From Marinicellulosiphila megalodicopiae (GTDB lineage Bacteria > Pseudomonadota > Gammaproteobacteria > Pseudomonadales > Natronospirillaceae): a stretch of 64,000 nucleotides of DNA. A program made the position numbers and the translations under genes. The DNA lies in contig NZ_AP023087.1 in assembly GCF_045862395.1 (NCBI RefSeq), positions 186,001 to 250,000 of the forward strand, given 5' to 3'. This document shows, one piece after another, positions 8,577-16,797 of the stretch. Each line of letters begins with the position of its first letter. Position 1 is the first letter of the stretch. The notes beneath the pieces were generated by a model that saw only the letters and a program-made list of their open reading frames with translations, was not told where the DNA came from and made no database searches.

Positions 8577-9563
8577 ATGACAAAAGCGAGAAAACGCCTA
8601 GTAAATTATACTGCTACTACAAAATACTTAATTACCTGCCGTTGCGTGCGTCGCGCATTTCTGTGCGGTAAAGATGAGTATACCAACCAATATTTTGAGC
8701 ATCGCCGTGCATGGGTTGAAGATATTTTATTAAAACTGCCCAGCATATTTGCAATTGATATCGCCTCATATGCAATCATGAATAACCATTATCATTTGGT
8801 GATTAGCGTGAACGTTAAACAGGCTGAGTCTTGGTCTGCTGCCGAGGTAATCAAGCGCTGGCATCAATTGTATACGGGTACGATGATCTCTAGAGCGTTT
8901 TTAGATGGCTCTAAACTCAACCCACAAGAACGTATTTTGCTAGCCGAAACCGTTGAAATTTGGCGTAATCGATTGATTAATATTGGTTGGTTTATGAAAA
9001 ATATTAATGAGCCGATTTCTAGACTCTCAAATATTGAAGATAACTGCACAGGCAAATTTTGGGAGGGTCGATATAAATCAAAAGCGATTTTAGACGATGA
9101 AGGATTATTAGCCGCCATGGTTTATGTAGATTTAAACCCTGTGCGCGCTCAAATGACTAAAACACCTGAAGAATCTGAATATACATCAATCAAAAAAAGA
9201 AGTGAGTGCTTTAAAAAATCAAACCATTCTAATCTAGTAAAAGATCAACCGAATGATTTATTACCTCTTTCAAAACACTGTAAAACCCACATTCAAATTT
9301 CAACTAAGGCGTATTTAGAATTAGTAGACTGGACAGGAAAACAATGTGCAGAAAGTAAAAAAGGAAAAATCGATAGTGAATTACCCGACATATTAACTCG
9401 ACTCGATTTGTCCGAAACGTTGTTTTTAAATGCGTCACTGAATATCAACAATAGCTTTGCTAACTTAATTGGCAAAGCATCCAGTATCGATCAGCATTTT
9501 TCTAAATTTGGACTCAAGCGAGCTTGTGGCTGGGTGAAATCATTAAGTGTTCTTGGGCTTTAG
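8577..9563 (+). CDS. REP-associated tyrosine transposase (RAYT, IS200-like Y1 family), copy 1
   Basis: This is a single-strand-type HUH/Y1 transposase. The family pattern is clear: an N-terminal strand (YLITCRCVRRAFLCG), ASYAIMNNHYHLVI with the HxH metal-binding pair, then GWFMKNINEPISR, NCTGKFWEGRYKSKAILDD and AAMVYVDLNPVRA, where the conserved Y is the candidate nucleophile. I chose the ATG at 8577 because TTAGGA lies just upstream; an in-frame TTG at 8553 has no such site. About 328 residues. It is clearly paralogous to the protein at 34611. It is flanked by inverted REP-like repeats, as expected of domesticated RAYTs that mobilise or maintain REPs rather than themselves. Confidence 0.85.
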   Translation: MTKARKRLVNYTATTKYLITCRCVRRAFLCGKDEYTNQYFEHRRAWVEDILLKLPSIFAIDIASYAIMNNHYHLVISVNVKQAESWSAAEVIKRWHQLYTGTMISRAFLDGSKLNPQERILLAETVEIWRNRLINIGWFMKNINEPISRLSNIEDNCTGKFWEGRYKSKAILDDEGLLAAMVYVDLNPVRAQMTKTPEESEYTSIKKRSECFKKSNHSNLVKDQPNDLLPLSKHCKTHIQISTKAYLELVDWTGKQCAESKKGKIDSELPDILTRLDLSETLFLNASLNINNSFANLIGKASSIDQHFSKFGLKRACGWVKSLSVLGL

Positions 9564-9740
9564 CTTCCTTTTTTATTATTCATACATATTTTATTAGCTT
9601 TTATTCGAATCAATAAACTTTGATTGAATTCCCTGCGCCTTCGATTTGAGCAATGCTCGATAATTGTAGCAATTCCCTCTGTGTGATCTCTTTTTTAACA
9701 AATTAATTTGTTAAGGCATCATATTTTCTAAATTAAGTGC

Positions 9741-9933
9741 CTTATTTATTTTTAGATGTCATTGGTTTTTATTTAGTTGCCTGTCCTTGTTGTTCTTGTT
9801 GTTCGTTTAGTTGCCTGTCCATGTTGTTCCTTCCTTATTTATTTTTAGATGTCATTGATTTTTATTTAGTTGCCTGTCCTTGTTGTTCCTTGTTGTTCCT
9901 TGTTGCTCCTTGTTGTTCCACTTGTTGTTCCTA
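9741..9933 (+). repeat. REP-like array downstream of RAYT 1
   Basis: Two roughly 70-bp units begin CTTATTTATTTTTAGATGTC at 9741 and 9834. Each contains TTTAGTTGCCTGTCC followed by repeated TTGTTGTTC; one extra core lies between them. A run of TTGTTGTTCC ends the array at about 9930. The core GCCTGTCCTT is the inverse of the cluster at 8413-8464. The open frame across this DNA (cysteine- and leucine-rich) is a by-product of the repeats. Confidence 0.75.
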
Positions 9934-10161
9934 AAAAAAGGTGTGAAAGAAAAGAACCTACCACGATGGTTCACAATAAAATTATGCCAAGATGTTTGTG
10001 GTTTGACCCTTAATGAATTGGCTGGCATTTTTAATGTTAATAGTTATTCAACAATATCTAAAACCGTGAGTCGTTTAAATAAGTTAATGCAAGAAAATAA
10101 AGAAATACAAACGAAATATATAAAATTATTAGAAAAGGTGAAGGATGAAGTCAAGATTTGA
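9934..10161 (+). pseudogene. C-terminal remnant of a second transposase with DnaA-like HTH
   Basis: From about 9934 the reading frame gives GVKEKNLPRWFTIKLCQDVC followed by GLTLNELAGIFNVNSYSTIS and a helical tail to a stop at 10159-10161. This follows the DnaA domain IV pattern (AM-L-R-EL, SL-EIG-FG, HSTV, K-I). From memory, that domain occurs as the C-terminal part of many long RAYT-type transposases. No catalytic domain, start codon or ribosome site is associated; the frame runs back into REP repeats. I read it as the leftover of a decayed transposase. Just after it, TTTGACCTCAAGTCTTTCC and TTTTGACCCCAAGTCTTTT (10158-10203) form a further direct repeat. Confidence 0.55.
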
Positions 10162-10292
10162 CCTCAAGTCTTTCCAAGTCTGTTTTGACCCCAAGTCTTT
10201 TTTCGATTATTTGTTCCAGACATAACTCTATCACCTAAGTCTATTTAGGTGCACACAATTCTAATTAGTCTTTTTCAAAATGAATCCCGGGC

Positions 10293-12116
10293 CTACAATT
10301 CCCCGTCTAAATCTTGTTTAAACACATTTATAAATGCATCTCCAAAACGCTCTAATTTGTTTTGCCCTACACCAGAGACTGTTAACATTTCAGCTCTTGT
10401 TGTCGGGTACACATCCAACATGTTTTGCAAACTCGCATCGGAAAATACAACAAACGCAGGTACATCGAATTCGTCGGCCAAATCTTTGCGTGTCTTCTTT
10501 AATCTTGCCCATAATTTTAAATCAGCAGGGTCAATATTTTTTGTTTGCGCTGCGCGTTTTGCGCTAACGGATTTTTTAATTTTTTCGATGCTGTCTTGGC
10601 GAAGCATAATGGTTTGCTCACCTTTTAAAATCGGGCGACAACTTTCGCTTAATTTTAAAGCACCATATTGTTCGTAATCGACACTTAAAAATCCTTTAAT
10701 CACTAATTGTCTAAACACACTCTTCCATGCATTATTATCTAGGTCGGCACCAATGCCGTATGTGGACAATTGATCGTGATTAAATTGTTTAACTTTTTGA
10801 TTGTTAGAACCCATCAATACATCAATTAAATGACTCGCACCAAAACGTTGTTCGGTTCGATACACAGTGGATAACGCTTTTTGTGCCGCAATGCTGGCAT
10901 CCCATGTTTTAACAGGCGTGATGCAGTTGTCGCAATTTTTACAATTGGTCTCAAGGCGCGCTTCATTAAAATAATTTAATAAATTAATGCGTCGGCAATC
11001 CACCGATTCACATAACGCTAACATCGCGTTTAATTTATTTTGCTCTGCGCGTTTAAAATTTTCTTGGCCTTGAGATTGTGCCAACATCTGTTGTAAAAAT
11101 ACAACGTCTTGCAACCCATAAATTAACCAAGCCTCTGAGGGTAATCCGTCACGTCCTGCGCGTCCTGTTTCTTGATAATACGATTCAATGGATTTGGGTA
11201 AATCAATATGTGCCACAAAACGCACATCAGGTTTGTCAATGCCCATACCAAACGCAATGGTTGCTACCATAATAATCCCTTCTTCTCGCAAAAATCTTGC
11301 TTGATGGGTTTGGCGTAATGGTGCAGGTAAACCTGCGTGATAAGGCAACGCATTTAAGCCTTGCTGATTTAAATATTCCGCAAAGTCTTCAACGCGTTTG
11401 CGCGACAAACAATACACAATGCCACTGTTATTTAAATGCTTGCTTTGAATAAAATTTAATAATTGTTTTTTAGCATTGGTTTTTTGGGTGATCGTATATT
11501 TAATATTCGGTCGATCAAAACTCGACACAAACTGCTGTGCATCATGTAACTGCAAGCGATCAATAATTTCTTGTTTGGTGCGCGCATCCGCCGTTGCCGT
11601 TAATGCAATGCGTGGTACGTTGGGAAAGTTTTCATGTAATAACGTGACACTTAAATAGTCTTTACGAAAGTCATGACCCCATTGCGACACACAATGCGCT
11701 TCATCAATGGCAAAAATAGAAATTTGCACCTGTTGTAATAAATCAAACGTACGTTGCTGCGTTAAACGCTCTGGTGCAATATACAAAAAATCCACAATAC
11801 CTTGGCGGAGCTCTTGTTCAATTTCATAAACTTGTTGTGCACTTAATGTTGAGTTTAAAAAACGAGCGTTTAAACCCAACTGCGCCAACGCATCGACCTG
11901 ATCTTGCATCAGTGCAATCAAAGGCGAAATCACCACACCCACACCAGGCCTTGCTAACGCAGGAATCTGATAACACAACGACTTGCCGCCGCCAGTAGGC
12001 ATTAAGACCAATACATCTTCACCTGCAATGGCGTGTTCAATAATGGCTTTTTGCTGATTACGAAATTCAGGATAACCGAAAGTGTTGTTGAGAATGTCTA
12101 GGGCTGTTTGATTCAT
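10293..12116 (-). CDS. recQ: ATP-dependent DNA helicase RecQ
   Basis: RecQ is a 3'-5' DNA helicase in RecF-type recombination and fork repair. Motifs in order: Walker A MPTGGGKSLCYQIP (about 39-52), the DEAH box AIDEAHCVSQWGHDFR, the family motif TATADARTKQEI, motif VI QETGRAGRDGLPS, and zinc-binding cysteines (CESVDCRR, CKNCDNC). A winged-helix RQC domain and a C-terminal HRDC domain (LKLWARLKKTRKDLADEFDV) complete it. Its 607 residues match E. coli RecQ (609). It stands alone on the minus strand. A small palindrome (CACCTAA/TTAGGTG, 10232-10251) lies after its stop but has no T run. Confidence 0.97.
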   Translation of the reverse strand: MNQTALDILNNTFGYPEFRNQQKAIIEHAIAGEDVLVLMPTGGGKSLCYQIPALARPGVGVVISPLIALMQDQVDALAQLGLNARFLNSTLSAQQVYEIEQELRQGIVDFLYIAPERLTQQRTFDLLQQVQISIFAIDEAHCVSQWGHDFRKDYLSVTLLHENFPNVPRIALTATADARTKQEIIDRLQLHDAQQFVSSFDRPNIKYTITQKTNAKKQLLNFIQSKHLNNSGIVYCLSRKRVEDFAEYLNQQGLNALPYHAGLPAPLRQTHQARFLREEGIIMVATIAFGMGIDKPDVRFVAHIDLPKSIESYYQETGRAGRDGLPSEAWLIYGLQDVVFLQQMLAQSQGQENFKRAEQNKLNAMLALCESVDCRRINLLNYFNEARLETNCKNCDNCITPVKTWDASIAAQKALSTVYRTEQRFGASHLIDVLMGSNNQKVKQFNHDQLSTYGIGADLDNNAWKSVFRQLVIKGFLSVDYEQYGALKLSESCRPILKGEQTIMLRQDSIEKIKKSVSAKRAAQTKNIDPADLKLWARLKKTRKDLADEFDVPAFVVFSDASLQNMLDVYPTTRAEMLTVSGVGQNKLERFGDAFINVFKQDLDGEL

Positions 12117-12274
12117 TGTGTTTAAAAAATATTCAATAGCAAAATAGATAGGTAGTTTAAACCAAAATGGATTGGTTCGCTTTGATTGTTTTATGGGTAG
12201 GGGGCATTATGGATAGATAGACCTATTTGGAATTGGAATGTATAGTTGTTGCTTTAATTTATAAAATACTAGAT

Positions 12275-12652
12275 ATGAAAATTAAATGTTGTGGAAAAAT
12301 ACTAATTCCTAAAATAAACATTAAGGCAAGTGTGCTGGATTTTATAGGGCTTAGTTTCTTTCTTTCATTCTTTTTGTCGATACTGTGGTTTGTATTGTAT
12401 CTAGCTACCTTATCTTTTCTCGAAGAATTATCTAACGGTACTTTATTTGAGCCAATAGAAGCATTTGGTTTTGAGCTTAGAAATACTCCATTTATATTTT
12501 TTGCTTTATTCGTTACTTATAAGTTATTGCCAAAATTTTTACATGCTTGTAGTTTTTTTATTAATTACCGAATTAAGATTTTTAACAAATGTCGAGTGTG
12601 CCAAGTTAAGAGCATCATACTTGATCTACCAACCGATAAAGAACCATTTTAG
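12275..12652 (+). CDS. Hypothetical membrane protein
   Basis: No family was recognised. The start at 12275 (MKIKCCGKILIPK) gives 125 residues; a longer version from 12227 is possible. Two strongly hydrophobic segments are visible: FIGLSFFLSFFLSILWFVLYLA at about 24-45 and FIFFALFVTYKLLPKFL further on. A cysteine pair (CRVC) lies near the C-terminus. The next gene, an HD hydrolase, starts 31 bp later with a good ribosome site, so the two may be cotranscribed. The ribosome site of this gene is weak. Confidence 0.55.
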   Translation: MKIKCCGKILIPKINIKASVLDFIGLSFFLSFFLSILWFVLYLATLSFLEELSNGTLFEPIEAFGFELRNTPFIFFALFVTYKLLPKFLHACSFFINYRIKIFNKCRVCQVKSIILDLPTDKEPF

Positions 12653-12683
12653 TTAATTTTTTATTAAAAAAGGTGAAGTAAAA

Positions 12684-13172
12684 ATGGGAAATAAAGCTAG
12701 AGAATTTGCATTAAAGGCCCATGGAGATCAAAAATATGGAACGTTTCCCTATTCAGTACATTTAGACGAAGTTGCCAGTATTGCAAAATCCTATGGTAAA
12801 ACCGCTGAGGCCGTCGCTTTTTTACATGATGTCATTGAAGATACTGATATTACTGCTAAAGAAATTGAACAGGAATTTGGTTGTTTTATTTCTAGGTGCG
12901 TTCAAATATTAAGTGATGAGCCCGGCGATACACGAACAATAAGAAAAGCCGCTACTTATAAAAAGATGGGAAATGTTAAAGGCGATGAGTCACTGGCATT
13001 ACTGGTTAAAGCGGCAGATCGGTTAGCTAATATGAGAGCTTGTATTAGAGAGGGTAATGAAAAATATCTCACTATTTATAAATCGGAATATGATGTATTT
13101 AGAAAGTCTGCATATCGCTTCGATCTTTGTGAAGAAATATGGGCTGAGTTAGAATCAATTCAACATGCTTAA
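12684..13172 (+). CDS. HD-domain phosphohydrolase, SpoT/MESH1-like
   Basis: This is a small stand-alone HD hydrolase of 162 residues. The pattern resembles the hydrolase domain of SpoT/RelA and MESH1-like enzymes: AREFALKAHGDQKY, YSVHLDEVASI (histidine ligand), EAVAFLHDVIEDTDIT (HD pair and ED) and VKAADRLANMRA (final Asp). Such proteins hydrolyse (p)ppGpp or related nucleotides; the substrate cannot be read from sequence. The length suits a small alarmone hydrolase. AAAAAGGTGAAG lies upstream as a strong ribosome site. The downstream gap (13173-13415) holds two GTAGGTATG repeats and a hairpin. Confidence 0.8.
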   Translation: MGNKAREFALKAHGDQKYGTFPYSVHLDEVASIAKSYGKTAEAVAFLHDVIEDTDITAKEIEQEFGCFISRCVQILSDEPGDTRTIRKAATYKKMGNVKGDESLALLVKAADRLANMRACIREGNEKYLTIYKSEYDVFRKSAYRFDLCEEIWAELESIQHA

Positions 13173-13233
13173 TTACTGATAGATAATTAGTTTAAACGTA
13201 GGTATGCCTTTGCTTACAGGGATGTAGGTATGT

Positions 13234-13257
13234 CGAATTTGACCGGATCAAAATTCG
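13234..13257 (+). other. Unassigned hairpin
   Basis: CGAATTTGA pairs with TCAAAATTCG (one bulged A) around CCGGA, in the 240-bp gap between the HD hydrolase and the globin gene. There is no T run, so it is not a clear terminator. Confidence 0.3.
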
Positions 13258-13415
13258 TAAGGCTGTCAGTCTAACTTATGTCGATAGTCTGGCTGATTTT
13301 TATTCATTAAAAATTGGATTTTATGTTTCTGACTAATATTTTATTCAATATATAAAACACAAGCTAAACTGAATCATGATGTGTAAAAAAACTATTTTTG
13401 ATGAGGGAATGATAG

Positions 13416-13874
13416 ATGAGATTATCCGAACGCCAAGTCGGTATGATTCAAGACAGTTTTAAAAAAGTATTGCCAATTTCTGATGCGGCGGCTCAAATAT
13501 TTTACGATAAGTTGTTTGAGTATGATGCTGATTTACAAAGACTGTTTAAGCAAAATATGGGAGACCAGGGTAAGAAGTTGATGCAAACACTGGCCGTGGC
13601 AATTGGTGCATTAAAGGATTTAGACAAGCTTGTACCCGTATTACAAAATCTTGCTGTAAAGCATTTGGATTATGGTGTGAAAGTGGAAGATTATACACCT
13701 GTGGGAAATGCTTTACTTTTCACTTTAGAAAAAGGTCTTGGAAATAGTTTTACTCAAGAGTTGAAACAGGCTTGGATTGTTTTGCTAAAAGTGGTGTTTA
13801 ATGTCATGCGGCAGGCTGCTTATCCCGATTTTGATCCAATCACTTATAAAAATATAAAGCGTTATAATATTTAA
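13416..13874 (+). CDS. Single-domain globin
   Basis: The protein has 152 residues with an all-helical globin pattern: MRLSERQVGMIQDSFKKVLP (A helix), AAQIFYDKLFEYDADLQRLF (B/C), a distal segment GDQGKKLMQTLAVAI, the proximal histidine in NLAVKHLDYGVKVEDYTPVG, and a G/H helix region with conserved W (LKQAWIVLLKVVFNVM). This resembles Vitreoscilla-type and other single-domain globins, and the globin half of flavohaemoglobin. There is no reductase domain. Likely roles are binding O2 or NO. GAGGGAATG provides a ribosome site. It is a monocistronic unit. Confidence 0.85.
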   Translation: MRLSERQVGMIQDSFKKVLPISDAAAQIFYDKLFEYDADLQRLFKQNMGDQGKKLMQTLAVAIGALKDLDKLVPVLQNLAVKHLDYGVKVEDYTPVGNALLFTLEKGLGNSFTQELKQAWIVLLKVVFNVMRQAAYPDFDPITYKNIKRYNI

Positions 13875-14119
13875 TATCACTGATCGTTAACCATCTTGGA
13901 TTAAAAATATCCACTAGAAAATAAGAATATTTGTAGGAAAGAAATTAATCCCGATGACATCAGTGTTAGAAAGAATGTTAGAAACAGTTAGTTTTATTTA
14001 GGCCAAAGAAGCGAAAAACCAACCGTTAGCTGTTTTTGGGCTTTGTATTTTAAATCGAAATGTTAATAAAAATTATCCCACTTACCAAAAGAATCAATTA
14101 AAAACTTGCGCATTCACTT

Positions 14120-14147
14120 TTGGTGTATCATTATATTAATACACCAA
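14120..14147. promoter_or_regulatory. Palindromic operator of the YtrA-type regulator
   Basis: TTGGTGTAT and ATACACCAA are perfect inverted 9-bp arms separated by 10 bp, ending 14 bp before the regulator's ATG. GGTGTA-type palindromes of this spacing are known for the YtrA branch of GntR regulators. It probably overlaps the promoter and mediates autorepression. Confidence 0.75.
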
Positions 14148-14161
14148 TATAGCTGATGCTT

Positions 14162-14560
14162 ATGACCCAACGAAATTTTATCCACTTGCTTTGTATTAAC
14201 ACAAGTACTGGCATACCTATTTATCGTCAATTAATCGATCAAATAAAACAAGCCATTGCCATGCAGTTAATTGCTGAAGGGCAAACGTTACCTTCAGTTA
14301 GAAATATTGCAACAAGTTTACAAATTAATCCTATGACAATTTCTAAAGCATACAGTCAGCTTGAATTGGAAGGCATACTTATTCGTAAGCCAGGCATTGG
14401 GATGATTATCGCTAAACCTCAAGCAACCACGGCTATTCCAGTTGATATTAAAAAGTGTATTACTAAATTAGTAAAGCTATGTGATACGCACAGGCTCGAT
14501 CCTGAAGTAGTACAAAGTTTAATTCAGCAGTCATTTTCAATTTACAATAAGGAAAAATAA
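14162..14560 (+). CDS. GntR-family transcriptional regulator, YtrA subfamily
   Basis: This short GntR protein (about 132 residues) has an N-terminal winged helix and only a short C-terminal extension, which defines the YtrA branch. The DNA-binding part is visible as GIPIYRQLIDQIKQAI, LPSVRNIATSLQINPMTISK and GILIRKPGIGMII. I chose the ATG at 14162 (MTQRN) over the ATG six bases earlier. It is the first gene of a three-gene operon with an ABC ATPase (2 bp downstream) and a membrane protein, the classical YtrA layout. The palindrome just upstream is its probable operator. Confidence 0.88.
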   Translation: MTQRNFIHLLCINTSTGIPIYRQLIDQIKQAIAMQLIAEGQTLPSVRNIATSLQINPMTISKAYSQLELEGILIRKPGIGMIIAKPQATTAIPVDIKKCITKLVKLCDTHRLDPEVVQSLIQQSFSIYNKEK

Positions 14561-14562
14561 AT

Positions 14563-15435
14563 ATGACATCTATTGTTGAAATTCATAATTTAAGCAAAAC
14601 CTATGATGGCAATTTAATATTAGATAATTTAAATCTCACAATCGAACAAGGGCAAATAATTGGTTTACTTGGTCGTAATGGCGCTGGTAAAACCACGTTA
14701 ATAGAATCAATCATGGGGTTAAAGGATTTAAAAAAAAATTGCATTCATATATGGCAGCAACCCATAAACGAGTTAAAAAAATCCCAGCTTCAATCCATTG
14801 CATTTGTTCCGCAAAATCAAGAATTATTTGAATGGATGAAAGTAAACGAATATTTTGATTATTTTTCAGTATTTTTTGAAAAGTGGGACAACCTTTATGC
14901 GCAGCAATTATTAAATCGTTGGAATCTCAATTCTACGAAAAAAATATCAGAATTGTCTGGTGGGCAAAAACAAATACTTCAAATTGTTCAAGCATTATCG
15001 GTTAAACCTAAGCTTTTAATATTGGATGAGCCTGTCGTAAATTTAGACCCCAATATGCGACGAGAATTTCTTAAGGAAATTGTTGATTTGTCCTGTGAGA
15101 GCAACATTACAGTATTATTTTCAACTCATATTATTTCGGATGTTGAACGCATTGCAAGCCATATTGCTTTATTAAATAATGGTAAAATAGAAATATTTGA
15201 CGCAGTAGAAACTATTCAAACTCATGCCGCTTCAGTGGTTATACAAGGTACAATCACCAATAAAGAACAATATAACCATCTCACGCAGTGGGAGGATTTT
15301 GACCAAGGCCATAAAGCCGTAATGACCCAAAAAGGCAATCATTCAATCAGTCAAATTGAATGTGAAAATAATGTCACGATTCAATCTATACCTATGTCAT
15401 TAGAAGATTGGTATTTGGAGGTTACACGTGCATAA
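14563..15435 (+). CDS. ABC transporter ATP-binding protein
   Basis: This ATPase subunit has 290 residues. Walker A is GLLGRNGAGKTTLIE (about 34-48), the Q loop is VPQNQELFEW, the signature is LSGGQKQ, Walker B is KLLILDEPVVNLDP, and the switch histidine is in FSTHIIS. The C-terminal 80 residues are a family-variable extension. It lies 2 bp after the YtrA-type regulator and overlaps the membrane-protein gene by 8 bp. YtrA-linked transporters usually respond to cell-wall-active compounds or handle small molecules; the substrate here is unknown. Walker A has the usual GxxGxGKT pattern, so it should be active. Confidence 0.93.
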   Translation: MTSIVEIHNLSKTYDGNLILDNLNLTIEQGQIIGLLGRNGAGKTTLIESIMGLKDLKKNCIHIWQQPINELKKSQLQSIAFVPQNQELFEWMKVNEYFDYFSVFFEKWDNLYAQQLLNRWNLNSTKKISELSGGQKQILQIVQALSVKPKLLILDEPVVNLDPNMRREFLKEIVDLSCESNITVLFSTHIISDVERIASHIALLNNGKIEIFDAVETIQTHAASVVIQGTITNKEQYNHLTQWEDFDQGHKAVMTQKGNHSISQIECENNVTIQSIPMSLEDWYLEVTRA

Positions 15436-16693
15436 ATTTTTAAATATATTAATAGCGAATATAAAGCTTTCAAAAAATTTATTAATTATTTGGATTTTAA
15501 GCATCGTTATTATCAACGGATTGTTGTTTGTTATTAATGCGTTTGTGTCATCTGATTTAGATTTAAATGTATACGCTATATATTTTGTAACCACTATTGT
15601 CATTGCTGTCGGATTTTTTTTGAATTTTTCTATTTTGAAAAATAATCATTTTTATTCTGTTTTTTTTGAATATCGTTTATATCTGATATTAACTAGTCTT
15701 GCGATATTAACTTTTATTAGTTTTGTATCGGTAATAGGTATGGCGTTACTTGGTTATAGGGTTTGGTTGCATTTTCTCACACTTTTTATCGTTCTTAATA
15801 GCTTGATGCTATATTGTGCTATATTAAAAAAATTCACTATTGTGAGTAGTTTGGTAGCACTTTTTCCGGTGCTTGTTTTTTTTGATGATGTGTTTGATTT
15901 AAATAAAATTATTTTATTAACTTTTCTTGGGTTATTTCAAATAATATTTGCATTTTTGTTAAACTATATCGAATCTAAGTATTCATTGAATGTATTTAAA
16001 GTCATTACCACATACATAAAATTAAATGTTGAATCCTTAATGTTTTTAATTGGAAGAAATATTAGATTGACCACATTTTTTAATAAATTAGATTTATATT
16101 TACATGTGTTTGTTTATTTGTTTTTTCTATTATTTTTGTTTCTAATATTTTCTAAAAGTGAAAATGATATCACTTACGAATTAATTGTATTGAGTTTTTT
16201 TGTCTTATTCATTCTAAGCTTAATTTCAATTCATCAAAAAACACTTATGTTTATTAAATATTTAAAACCTGTGTACCACCTTTATCCTAATAGTAGCTTA
16301 AGTCATTCTATTATTAAGTATTTAAAAGTTAATATTATGGTGAACATTCTAATTATTATTACTTTAGTGATGATTTTTGTCATTAGTTTTGATTTAGTTA
16401 TCGATTATGAATTTTATTTTTCTGTGATGATTTTTAATCTAACCTTCTTCGTTGGGCTGCTTCCTCTTTTGTTATTTCATAATCACACTAATAGCAGTAT
16501 CTTATCATTTATATTTGTTATGTTTATTTTTTCGCTGATAGTTTCCATTAATGTTGGGTTTTATTATTTTGAATTTTCTGCTGTTTTGTATCTATTGCTA
16601 ATTGCTTGTATCGTATCTTTTTTTGTGACTTACAATGTTGGGCTGAAATGGTATTTATCTGTTAGCAAAGAAAGGATGTTAAAAAATTCATAA
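15428..16693 (+). CDS. ABC transporter membrane protein
   Basis: This is a highly hydrophobic protein of 421 residues, rich in F, I and L, with about ten to twelve membrane segments and almost no soluble domain. The GTG start at 15428 lies inside the end of the ATPase gene (8-bp overlap), so translation is probably coupled. No recognisable permease signature is seen; the assignment rests on topology and operon position. The sequence is even more AT-rich than its neighbours, as is common for genes encoding Phe/Ile-rich membrane proteins. It closes the YtrA-type operon and is followed by a strong hairpin. Confidence 0.8.
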   Translation: MHKFLNILIANIKLSKNLLIIWILSIVIINGLLFVINAFVSSDLDLNVYAIYFVTTIVIAVGFFLNFSILKNNHFYSVFFEYRLYLILTSLAILTFISFVSVIGMALLGYRVWLHFLTLFIVLNSLMLYCAILKKFTIVSSLVALFPVLVFFDDVFDLNKIILLTFLGLFQIIFAFLLNYIESKYSLNVFKVITTYIKLNVESLMFLIGRNIRLTTFFNKLDLYLHVFVYLFFLLFLFLIFSKSENDITYELIVLSFFVLFILSLISIHQKTLMFIKYLKPVYHLYPNSSLSHSIIKYLKVNIMVNILIIITLVMIFVISFDLVIDYEFYFSVMIFNLTFFVGLLPLLLFHNHTNSSILSFIFVMFIFSLIVSINVGFYYFEFSAVLYLLLIACIVSFFVTYNVGLKWYLSVSKERMLKNS

Positions 16694-16755
16694 TAAATGG
16701 AAAACTAAATGGATTTAAAAACTTATTGTCAATAATAATGGTTGTATAAAAATAA

Positions 16756-16779
16756 AAAACGCGCAATTAAGCGCGTTTT
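16756..16779. terminator. Bidirectional terminator
   Basis: AAAACGCGC and GCGCGTTTT form a perfect 9-bp stem around AATTAA between the ABC operon and the convergent phoX gene. Confidence 0.85.
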
Positions 16780-16797
16780 AATTATAAGAATAAAACC

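Noticed and set aside
9737..9934. Open frame coding for a Cys/Leu-rich protein (MPYLFLDVIGFYLVACPCC...)
   Set aside because: It consists of two translated copies of the REP-like repeat; the internal repeat in protein mirrors the DNA repeat, and there is no ribosome site.
10249..10677. Plus-strand frame of 142 codons
   Set aside because: It is antisense to the conserved HRDC end of recQ.
13875..14119. Possible small gene or RNA between the globin and ytrA-type genes
   Set aside because: There is no frame of useful length with a ribosome site, and only weak hairpins; nothing could be supported.
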